From CALOCN01 sp942491735 (GTDB lineage Bacteria; Eisenbacteria; RBG-16-71-46; JABDJR01), in assembly GCA_942491735.1 (NCBI GenBank), contig CALOCN010000016.1:1-33363 (forward strand): 33,363 bases of DNA, given 5' to 3'. Of this stretch, positions 25,900 to 33,363 are shown piece by piece. Within the stretch, counting starts at the first letter, position 1, and each line of letters opens with the position of its first letter. The notes under the pieces were generated by a model. The model was not told the origin of the DNA. It saw only the letters and a program-made list of their open reading frames with translations, and did not search any database. Position numbers and translations under genes: made by a program.

Positions 25900-27437
25900 G
25901 CGGGCTCTACGGCGCGATCGTTCTGGGTTCGGGGATCGAGGGGCTGGTCGCCGCGTGCACCCTGGCCCGGTCCGGCAAGCGGGTCCTGGTCCTGGAGGGC
26001 CGGGAGTCGGTAGGCGGACTGGCCGCGGCCGAGGAGTTCCACCCGGGCTATACCAGCGCCGGGGTCTTCCAGGGAGCGGACACCCTGCGTCCGGAAGTGG
26101 TGCGCTCGCTGCAGCTGGAAGAGCACGGTCTGCGCACCCAACCCCACGCCCAGGATGTCCTGCTCCTGGGCAGGAAGGGCGAAGGGCTTTATCTACCAGG
26201 ACCCACCGAGGCCGGCGCGGGGGCGATCAGCCGTCTTTCCCATCGCGACGCCGAACAGTATGTGCGGTTCCACGACTTTGTCCGGACCGCTCGGCCCGCC
26301 ATTGCCGACTTCATGGATCGTCCCGCCCTGGATGCGGTGAACCCGGAAAGCATTCCCAAGCTGGAGCTGCTCCGTCGCGGCAATACGTTCCGCCGCCTGG
26401 GGCGCAACGCGCTCATGGAACTCGCCCGCATCCCCCCGCGTTCGGTGGCGGACTGGTTGCGGGAGTGGTTCGAGACCGAGTCGCTGATCGCGGGGCTCAG
26501 CCTTCCCGCGGTGTCCGGGAACTACATGGGCCCCCGATCCCCGCAGAGCGCGGCCAACCTGCTCCTGCGCATGGCGACCACCGAGGCGTCGCCGGTGGGC
26601 GGGGCGCGCGCGCTGCTCGCCGCCCTGGAACGCACGGCCCGGGTGCATGGAGTGGAGATCCGGACCGCGGCCCCGGTCGCGGAGATCCTGGTGGACCAGA
26701 GCGCAACGCGAGGGGTTCGGCTGAGCGAAGGCACGGAGATCCTGTGCGACACCGTCCTGTGCGCCCACGATCCCCACCGTCTTCTGGAGCTTCTCCCGGC
26801 CGGGTCGCTTCCACACCGGCTCGAGGAACGCTTGCGCAACTTCCGTATGCGGGGCACCACCTCCCAGTTGCTGCTCGCCCTGGAGCAGCCGATTCGCTTT
26901 GCCCAGGCCGAGGGTCAGCGGGTGGAGTACGCGAGACTCGCCCCCGGGGTGGACGCGATCGAACAGGCCTTCGATGCGGTCAAGTACGGCAAGTTCGTGG
27001 GAGAGATGGTCCTCGAAGTCCATGTTCCCACCGTGTCCGCTCCCCAACTGGCGCCCAACGGCCACGAGGTGGTGTCGATCCTGGCCCACTTCACCCCCTA
27101 CGACCTCCGTCCCAAGTGGGACGGTCGCAGGGAGACCCGTCTCACCAACCGGATTCTCACCATCCTGGAGCGCTATGCACCGGGAGTGAAGAAGTCGGCG
27201 GTGGCCAGGGTGCTTCGCACGCCGCCCATGCTGGAAACGGAGTATGGGATCCACGGCGGTCACCTGCACGAAGGGGAACTCGCCCTGGACCAGATCCTGG
27301 TGCGGCCGGCGCCGGAATGCGCGGATCACGCGACGCCGGTCACCGGGCTCTATCTATGCGGGCCGTCGACCCACCCTGGCATCCCGGGGCCGTCGGGGAT
27401 GAACGGGTTGCTGGCGGCGAGGCGAACGCTGGCGTAG
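25896..27437 (+). CDS. Second, diverged PYROXD2-like FAD-dependent oxidoreductase
   Basis: 513 residues, a paralogue of the preceding gene with the same domain order: GAIVLGSGIEGLVAACTLARSG, VLEGRESVGGLAAAEEF, GGHLHEGELALDQILVRP and the C-terminal FAD segment CGPSTHPGIPGPSGMNGLLAAR. It has lost parts of the canonical motifs: GGGHNG is replaced by GSGIEG and GGGIMGA by GIPGPSG. It may have a different substrate or form a heterodimer with its neighbour. ATG 25896 overlaps the upstream stop (ATGA). Retention of both paralogues side by side suggests subunit specialisation. Confidence 0.9.
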   Translation: MSGLYGAIVLGSGIEGLVAACTLARSGKRVLVLEGRESVGGLAAAEEFHPGYTSAGVFQGADTLRPEVVRSLQLEEHGLRTQPHAQDVLLLGRKGEGLYLPGPTEAGAGAISRLSHRDAEQYVRFHDFVRTARPAIADFMDRPALDAVNPESIPKLELLRRGNTFRRLGRNALMELARIPPRSVADWLREWFETESLIAGLSLPAVSGNYMGPRSPQSAANLLLRMATTEASPVGGARALLAALERTARVHGVEIRTAAPVAEILVDQSATRGVRLSEGTEILCDTVLCAHDPHRLLELLPAGSLPHRLEERLRNFRMRGTTSQLLLALEQPIRFAQAEGQRVEYARLAPGVDAIEQAFDAVKYGKFVGEMVLEVHVPTVSAPQLAPNGHEVVSILAHFTPYDLRPKWDGRRETRLTNRILTILERYAPGVKKSAVARVLRTPPMLETEYGIHGGHLHEGELALDQILVRPAPECADHATPVTGLYLCGPSTHPGIPGPSGMNGLLAARRTLA

Positions 27438-27475
27438 CCTGCGACTTCGACGCAATAGACAGCTCGATCTGACGG

Positions 27476-27481
27476 TACAAT
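27476..27481 (+). promoter_or_regulatory. Possible -10 box for the GH16 gene
   Basis: TACAAT, 66 bases before the GH16 ATG, in the 109-base gap after the flavoprotein operon. I see no convincing -35 at the right distance. Confidence 0.35.
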
Positions 27482-27546
27482 CGGGTGTCGGACCCCCGCG
27501 GAGTCACCCGATCGCATTCCACCAGGATCCCACCATCAGGAGCACC

Positions 27547-29433
27547 ATGATGACCCCCAGCGCGAGGATCCTTCCAATCGCATTGCTTCTAGCCGCTTAT
27601 GCGGTTCCCCAGGCCCACGCCGACTACTCCCTGGTATGGGCCGATGAGTTCAACGGGACCAGCCTGGACACCAACAACTGGAACACGGACATCGGGAACG
27701 GCTGCCCAAGCCTGTGCGGCTGGGGCAACAACGAACTCCAGTACTACCGGTCCCAGAACGTGACCGTGTCCGGCGGGAATCTGGTGCTGACCGCGCGTGC
27801 GGAGTCGTTCTCGGGATACTCGTATACCTCCGGCAAGGTGACGACCCGGAACAAGCAGAGCTTTCTCTACGGCCGGATCGAAATGCGGGCAAAGATCCCG
27901 ACCGGCGGCGGCATGTGGCCCGCGTTCTGGATGATGCCCCAGGACGACGTCTACGGAGGATGGGCGGCAAGCGGCGAGATCGACATCATGGAGGCGGCCA
28001 ACGCCACGACCTCGGTGGGCGGGACCATTCACTACGGAGGGGCCTGGCCGGCCAACACCTACGCGGGCGGGTCCACCAGCCTGGGTGGAGCCAACTTTGC
28101 CGATGCCTTCCACATCTACGCCGTGGAGTGGGAACCGGATGCGATTCGCTGGTATGTGGACGGCGTGCTCTACTACACCCGCACCAGTGCCCAATGGTTC
28201 AGCGACGGCGCCCCCGGCAATCCCCGGGCCCCCTTCGATCAGGAGTTCTACATCCTCCTGAACGCGGCCGTGGGCGGAAACTACACCGGGTGCACCAGCC
28301 CCGGCTGCATCACGGCCAGTTTCCCCCAGGAGTACCTGATCGACTACGTCCGGGTCTACGAGGACATCCCCAACAGCCTGCCCCTGGTGTCCATCACCGC
28401 ACCGGCCGCCGGGAGTTCCCTTCCCGCGGGCGACGTGACCATCACCGCGACGGCTTCCGACTCCGACGGCTCCATTGCCACCGTCGAGTTCTACAACGGC
28501 GCCACCCTCCTGGGCGAGGACACCACGGCGCCCTACACCTTCCTGTGGGGCTCGGTCCCCAGCGGGTGCTACGACATCGAGGTCCGGGCCATCGACAACC
28601 TGGGAGGAACGAGCACGGACGGCGTGGATATCACCGTCGGCGCCGGGTGCGGCCAGGTTCCGTTCGCCGGGTCCCCGTTCGTCTTCCCGACCGTAATCCA
28701 AGCGGAAGACTACGATGAGGGCGGGGACGGCGTAGCCTACTTCGACCAGGACGCGTCGAACAACGGTGGCCAGTACCGACCCGCGGAGGGCGTGGATATC
28801 GAGGTCTGCACGGATAGCGGCGGCGGATACAACGTGGGCTGGCTGAACCCGGGAGAATGGGTCGAGTACTCGGTCAGCGTTCCCTCACCCGGAACCTACG
28901 ACATGACGGCCCGGGTCGCCTCGCAGTCGGCGGGCGGTACGTTCCATCTGGAGTTCAACGGCAGCGACCAGACCGGGGTTGTTGCCGTGCCGGTAACGGG
29001 AGGCTGGCAGACGTGGACGACCGTCTCCTTCAGCGCCACCCTGACCGCCGGCTCGCAGATCATGCGATTCGCGGTCGACGGGGGGGAGTTCAACGTGAAC
29101 TCCTTCGAGGTGGCGGGGGTCCCGACCGCGGTGCCTCCGGGAAACACACCGGACGCCGTCTCCATTCTGCGGGCCAGTCCCAATCCATTCAGCCCTCGCA
29201 CCACGATCAGCTATGAACTGGACGCTCCGGCGACGGTGGACCTGAGCATCTTCGACGCCCGCGGCCGGCGGGTGCAGACCCTGGTGGGGGGACAATGGCT
29301 GGCCGCCGGAGAGCATCAGGTGACCTGGGATGGTCGCGATGCCAAGGGACGCGCCGTTGCGGGGGGCGTGTACTTCAGCCGCCTGGACACGGATACTCGG
29401 TCCGCCACGCTCAGGATCGTCCTGCTCAAGTAG
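27547..29433 (+). CDS. Secreted GH16 beta-glucanase with Ig-like, CBM6 and FlgD-like sorting domains
   Basis: 628 residues. Signal peptide (about 1-25, ILPIALLLAAYAVPQAHA). GH16 catalytic domain (about 27-275) with the active-site run GEIDIMEA: Glu144 nucleophile and Glu149 acid/base in the E-x-D-x-x-E form typical of laminarinases and related endo-beta-1,3(1,4)-glucanases. An Ig-like domain (about 280-365) follows, then a CBM6-type carbohydrate-binding domain (about 380-525, VIQAEDYDEGG ... GWLNPGEWVEYSV), then a FlgD-like C-terminal domain (about 540-628, ASPNPFSPRTTISYEL ... GVYFSRL). Extracellular, attacking algal or fungal beta-glucans. AGGAG at 27538-27542 suits either ATG 27547 or 27550. 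It ends 11 bases from a convergent gene. Confidence 0.95.
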   Translation: MMTPSARILPIALLLAAYAVPQAHADYSLVWADEFNGTSLDTNNWNTDIGNGCPSLCGWGNNELQYYRSQNVTVSGGNLVLTARAESFSGYSYTSGKVTTRNKQSFLYGRIEMRAKIPTGGGMWPAFWMMPQDDVYGGWAASGEIDIMEAANATTSVGGTIHYGGAWPANTYAGGSTSLGGANFADAFHIYAVEWEPDAIRWYVDGVLYYTRTSAQWFSDGAPGNPRAPFDQEFYILLNAAVGGNYTGCTSPGCITASFPQEYLIDYVRVYEDIPNSLPLVSITAPAAGSSLPAGDVTITATASDSDGSIATVEFYNGATLLGEDTTAPYTFLWGSVPSGCYDIEVRAIDNLGGTSTDGVDITVGAGCGQVPFAGSPFVFPTVIQAEDYDEGGDGVAYFDQDASNNGGQYRPAEGVDIEVCTDSGGGYNVGWLNPGEWVEYSVSVPSPGTYDMTARVASQSAGGTFHLEFNGSDQTGVVAVPVTGGWQTWTTVSFSATLTAGSQIMRFAVDGGEFNVNSFEVAGVPTAVPPGNTPDAVSILRASPNPFSPRTTISYELDAPATVDLSIFDARGRRVQTLVGGQWLAAGEHQVTWDGRDAKGRAVAGGVYFSRLDTDTRSATLRIVLLK

Positions 29434-29444
29434 ACGGATTCGCC

Positions 29445-30461
29445 CTAGGGCTGGACCAGCAACTCCGTCATGACCTGCCCCTCAGCAAGCGGGGTGGGGA
29501 AGCCCAGCAATGCCCCAATGGTCGGCGTGATGTCGATCAACCCCCGCGGCACGGTGGAAACCAGACCCGGCTTCACCGAGGGTCCCACCATGAGGAGTTG
29601 GATCCGCCGGCACCCGTTGCAACTGTCGCCGTGAGCGGAGAAGCCCCCGTGCGGTCTGTTCTCCCGGTCGTCATGCCGCCCATGGTCGTTGGTCACGATC
29701 AACGTGGTGCGACCGGCGTAGGCCGGGTTCGCCTGCAGCGTGTCCCAGAGATCCCCCACGATCCCGTCCGCGATGGAGATGGCGTTCAGGTACCCGTCCC
29801 AGTCCCCTTCGTGGCCGTAGTGATCCACGTCGGGGAGGTAGAACAACAGGAACCCGGGCGCCTGGGTGGCAAGAATCTCCTGTCCCCGCTCCCAACGCTC
29901 GGTATCCGTGGACCCACCGTCCGTGTCGTATACCGGCCAGTAGTCGGTTCCGTACCCTTCCACATCACTGGCTCTCCACGGACACGGAATGTTTCCCAGC
30001 GCATAGATGCAATCCTCGGCCGGCCGCCCCAGGTGTCGGCGGTAGTACTCGAAAACTGTCGGCGCGGTGGCGCGGTTGTTGTTGGAGCCTCCACAGGAGG
30101 CATCGTTGAACCGCTCCGGCTCCGACCAGGTACCGGTCCAGATAGCCGGAATCCCCCTCCAGGTGACGGTGACCCCGTTGTTGCGAAACGGCTCCACGAT
30201 GGCCCCCTGGGCTGCGAGAGCGGCCATGCGCGGGGTCCAGCGATGCTGGGGGTCGCCCAGACCCTCCGAGTACCGAAGCCCGTCGATGATGACCAGGACG
30301 ACCCGCTGCTCCGGATCACCGGTGCTCGTCGACCCCGACGAGCCATTGACCGCGGGCTCCGGACCGGTGCAGGAGGCGAGGAACAGGGCCAGTCCCCACA
30401 GGAACAGGGCCATCGGGTCAGGGCCGACGAAGGGACACCGGGGGCGGGTCAGGAAGTTCAT
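29445..30461 (-). CDS. Alkaline phosphatase superfamily lipoprotein (phosphodiesterase/nucleotide pyrophosphatase-like)
   Basis: 338 residues. An N-terminal segment FLWGLALFLASC gives a lipobox Cys31. The core matches the metal-dependent alkaline phosphatase/phosphodiesterase fold: VVLVIIDGLRYSEG (first metal Asp), PDVDHYGHEGDWDG (Asp and His ligands), VTNDHGRHDD (Asp-His pair) and HGGFSAHGD. The position usually held by nucleophile Thr/Ser appears in VTVTWRGIPAIWTG. Substrate could be a nucleotide, sugar or lipid phosphodiester. ATG 30461 lies six bases after TAGACT (30473-30468), predicting a leaderless transcript; no Shine-Dalgarno is present. Confidence 0.88.
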   Translation of the reverse strand: MNFLTRPRCPFVGPDPMALFLWGLALFLASCTGPEPAVNGSSGSTSTGDPEQRVVLVIIDGLRYSEGLGDPQHRWTPRMAALAAQGAIVEPFRNNGVTVTWRGIPAIWTGTWSEPERFNDASCGGSNNNRATAPTVFEYYRRHLGRPAEDCIYALGNIPCPWRASDVEGYGTDYWPVYDTDGGSTDTERWERGQEILATQAPGFLLFYLPDVDHYGHEGDWDGYLNAISIADGIVGDLWDTLQANPAYAGRTTLIVTNDHGRHDDRENRPHGGFSAHGDSCNGCRRIQLLMVGPSVKPGLVSTVPRGLIDITPTIGALLGFPTPLAEGQVMTELLVQP

Positions 30462-30483
30462 TGGAGGAGTCTATCGCATTGGC

Positions 30484-30513
30484 TTGGCAGACGAAGGGGG
30501 CCCGGAGTATCCT
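30484..30513 (+). promoter_or_regulatory. Promoter of the cytochrome c peroxidase gene
   Basis: TTGGCA (30484-30489), an 18-base spacer and TATCCT (30508-30513), 26 bases before ATG 30540. The oppositely directed -10 for the phosphatase gene (TAGACT, 30473-30468) lies 11 bases away, so two promoters share the 78-base gap. Confidence 0.6.
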
Positions 30514-30539
30514 GCGCCAGTCCTCTACAAGGAGAGCCA

Positions 30540-31887
30540 ATGAGCAGGTTGCGCTGGATTTGCTCGCTGGCCGTCGCCTCGGTGTGGGTCGTGCTCGCCT
30601 CGTGCGGAGACGACTCGGCTCCGGGTGACGTGTCGGCGCAGGATCAGGAATTGATGTCGTTGCTCGCCCAGGCAGGGGTAACCGCACCGGTTCCGCCACA
30701 GTTCACCAACGCGGACCAGATCGCGGTGGGGCGGTTCCTCTTCTTCGACAAGATCCTCAGCGGCAACCGCAACATCTCCTGCGCCACCTGCCACACTCCC
30801 AGCGCCGCCACCGCAGACGGGCTCTCCCTCTCGATCGGCGAGGGCGGCACCGGGTCCGGAGCCAACCGGGTTCCCAACGACGCCGCCATCATCCCCCGCA
30901 ATGCCCCGGTGACTTTCGACCGCTCCATGATGGCCACCCAGTTCTTCGATGGACGGGTACGGGACAACGGCGACGGGACCTTCGACAGCCCGGCCGGGGA
31001 CCAGCTTCTGCCCGGTCTCCAGGATGCCTTTGCCGTGGTCGACATGTTCCCGGTCACGGACCGGGGCGAAATGCGCGGACAGGCCGGGGACCCCGACAAC
31101 GAGTTGGCGGTGATCGAGGACGACGACCTGCACGGGATCTGGGCCGCGCTCACCACGCGGATCCTGGCCATTCCCGAGTACGGCGAGCTTCTGGGGAAGG
31201 CCTACCCCGAGGTGGAACGCCCCGAGGACTTCACGTTTGTCCACATCGCCAACGCGATGTCGGCTTTCCAGGCCACCGCGTTCTCGGCCGTGGACAGCCG
31301 GTTCGACGACTACCTCGACGGCGATCTGTCCGCGCTATCGGACGGTGAGAAGCGGGGCGCCATTCTCTTTTTCGGCGACGCCGGTTGCGGAGAGTGTCAC
31401 GGCGGGCCCCTCCTGTCCGACTTCAAGTTCCACAACCGGGCCGTTCCCCAGCTGGGCCCGGGCAAGGGCGAGGGCCCGGGCGGGGTGTACGACTTTGGTC
31501 GGGGAGAGCCTGACCGGGGATCCGGGGGACAAGTTCACCTTCCGCACGCCCCCGTTGCGCAACGTCGCGGTGAGCGGGCCCTGGTTCCACGACGGCGCGT
31601 TCACCACCCTGGCCGGGACGGTGCGTCACGAGTTGGACCCGGTCGCCTCGGCGGGGGCCTACGACCCGGATCAGCTGCACCCCCTGTTCAAGGACCTCTA
31701 CCACCCGGATCAGACCCCGGAGATTCTCGCCGCCGCTTCGGCCCAGGAGATCCGAGCCACCACGCTGACCGACGACGAGGTGGGGGACATCCTCAACTTC
31801 CTCAACTCGCTCACCAGTCAGCGCCTGTTCGATCTCCCCAACCGGATCCCTCCCACCGTGCCCAGCGGACTCCCGGTCAAGGACTGA
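30540..31887 (+). CDS. Diheme cytochrome c peroxidase-family lipoprotein (one frameshift)
   Basis: A MauG/CcpA-type protein. The signal peptide ends in VVLASC, giving lipobox Cys22. Heme sites are CATCH (30780-30794) and CGECH (31386-31400), with family text around them: VGRFLFFDKILSGNRNISCATCH, RNAPVTFDRSMMATQFFDGR, FTFRTPPLRNV and GPWFHDGAFTTL. It would reduce peroxide with electrons from periplasmic carriers, or oxidise another substrate as MauG does. A +1 insertion in a G-run near 31500 breaks the frame, and the length is one base over a multiple of three. AAGGAG at 30529-30534 supports ATG 30540. Confidence 0.9.
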
Positions 31888-31900
31888 TCACAAACAGGTC

Positions 31901-33355
31901 TCAGGGCAGAACCAGCAGCCGCTGCACTCTGGACTCCGAACGGGTGCGCGCTCTGACGAAATAGACTCCCGGCGCGGTCTTCGACCCACCCCGACTTCGC
32001 AGATCCCAGACCGGCACCGCTGCGTTCGCATCCAGCTCCGCAACGATCCGCCCCGCTACATCGAACACCTGGATCCGGATTCCGGGAGGGACCTCTCCCC
32101 CCAGGGACAAGTGAACCTGCGAGCGGGTGGGATTGGGATAGGCTTCCAGAACCCATGGCCCGGGGGGAGGGTCCGGGGCGTGAAGCGGTGCGGCCTGGGC
32201 CACTCTCAACACTTCTCCCAAGCCGTAGTCGACGACATACAAGGCGTGATCCGGTCCCATCGCCACATCCAACGGCCGGGCGAGGCCGGTCACGAAGGCT
32301 TCGGGGGAGGAGGCCGTCCACGCGCTTCCGGTCCAGGTGACGCTGACCCGACTCACCCGGTGTCCGAAGTCGCTGGGACAACCGCCCGAGGAGGCGGTCT
32401 GCCCGAACTCCGCTACGAACAAGGCGTCGGTCGCGAACGCCTCACTCCCATCCCCGAAGGCAAGGCCGTCCGCGGACGCATGCGGATCGAACAAGCCGAT
32501 GGGATAGGTCACCGACGCATCGCACCCGCCGAGGTCACAGTCCCCCGCACCGCAGGGAAAGTGGTGGATCACAGATCGCGGACACATCCACGCAATCCCC
32601 GAAACCGAAGCAATCGGGAAAACCGTAGTCCGCCCTGACGAATCCAGTTCAACTCGTCCGGCGCTTCTGAAGCAAAGGGTGCTGTCCAGGGGGCGGGTGG
32701 TGCGCTCGGGCCGTTGTCCGCCGCAAACAACGCCCCCGATGTATGAAAGGCCAGGTCATAGGTCACTCTCAGGCCGGTTGCGTAGACCTCCACCGAGTCA
32801 CCGTCGGGGGTGAAACGAAGAATGGTCGCGGACCACGGATGCGCCTGGACCCCCAGATTGCTCACCGCGCCGACTCCCAGATAGACCAGGCCGTCCGGCC
32901 CCAGAGCCATCCCGTAGTTTCTGCCAGCCCCGGCGGGGATCCCGGCAAGGAGGGTGTCGACTACATCGGCCACGTAGTCGCCCGTGGTGTCACGATACGC
33001 ATTGACTTGTCCGTAGAACGAGACCAGCACTCGGTCGCCCAGCACAAGGAGCCCGGTAGGGTTGGACATTCCCCCCTGCGAATTCGATCGTGGTTTCGTA
33101 GACGCCGTCCCCATCCAGATCCCGCGCGGCGACTACCCGATCATCAAGCGTGCCTACATAGAGGGTCGAGTCCGCGGCAAAGGCAAGACAGGCGGGTTGA
33201 GTCAGTCCGGCCAGGGCGGTCGATGCGGTGTAGCCGGGGGCGGGAGTCGCGGCCTGGGCCTGCGGGGTCCGGCCCATTGCGAGGGCCCCGCAAAGAAGGA
33301 AGAGAATGCAGTAGGCCGAGTGCTTCCTGAGGCGATCCAACGGTTGGGGATGCAC
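31901..33355 (-). CDS. Secreted six-bladed beta-propeller (PQQ sugar dehydrogenase-like) protein with sorting tail, three frameshifts
   Basis: Signal peptide HSAYCILFLLCGALAMG then a propeller with sugar/sorbosone-dehydrogenase-like phrases: TQPACLAFAADSTLYVGTLDDRVV, NYGMALGPDGLVYLGVG, ATILRFTPDGDSVEVYATGLR, APDELNWIRQGG-DYGFPDCFG and GLARPLDVAMGPDHALYVVDYGLGEVLRV. The tail EAYPNPTRSQVHLSL ... APGVYFVRA is a FlgD-like/T9SS-like domain as in the GH16 enzyme, implying the same export route. Three +1 insertions occur: in the C-run at 33071-33076, near 32618-32634 and near 32550-32590. GTG 33355 lies only eight bases from the window end, so an earlier start cannot be excluded. Enzyme activity is unproven. 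Confidence 0.82.
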
Positions 33356-33363
33356 TCACGCTA

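Overview
The window is a high-GC, gene-dense bacterial segment with no tRNA, rRNA, phage or IS gene. Two secreted proteins (the GH16 glucanase and the beta-propeller) end in the same kind of FlgD-like/T9SS-like sorting tail. Together with the high GC and the lipoprotein-rich, cytochrome-rich content, this points to an uncultured lineage of the FCB superphylum (Eisenbacteria- or Krumholzibacteria-like). That placement is an inference.

Layout. Positions 1-3376 (-) carry mfd, the transcription-repair coupling factor, cut by the left edge. Divergent from it are a diheme cytochrome c and an S41 peptidase. A gap with a 42-bp tandem repeat follows, then an HNH endonuclease gene (-). Its linker and upstream region carry six copies of a near-palindromic CCCGGG-centred motif and a hexanucleotide-like low-complexity tract. 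Next come a zinc-ribbon Ser/Thr kinase fused to a polytopic membrane domain and a small STAS-like protein. Positions 12405-19513 (-) are one six-gene operon: membrane-fusion protein, ABC ATPase, two MacB/FtsX-type permeases, a sigma-54-activating response regulator and its histidine kinase. It is preceded by a textbook -24/-12 sigma-54 promoter and two GTCCG-N4-CGGAC sites two helical turns apart, so the operon very probably activates itself.

Divergent from that operon is an AAA/DUF4143 ATPase with a leaderless promoter, then an EEP-family lipoprotein and a PAP2 phosphatase. Positions 23099-27437 form a three-gene, translationally coupled operon: a GcvT-like folate-dependent aminomethyltransferase homologue and two PYROXD2-like FAD oxidoreductases. 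This is a candidate undescribed oxidative demethylation module. The right end holds a GH16 beta-glucanase, an alkaline-phosphatase-superfamily lipoprotein, a cytochrome c peroxidase lipoprotein and a secreted six-bladed beta-propeller protein.

Data quality. At least twelve frameshifts break the genes in the first 5.2 kb and the last 1.9 kb, while about 26 kb between them has none. Eleven of the twelve are +1 insertions, mostly near short homopolymers. This looks like unpolished contig ends, so the five affected genes should be read as intact genes with indel errors, not as pseudogenes.
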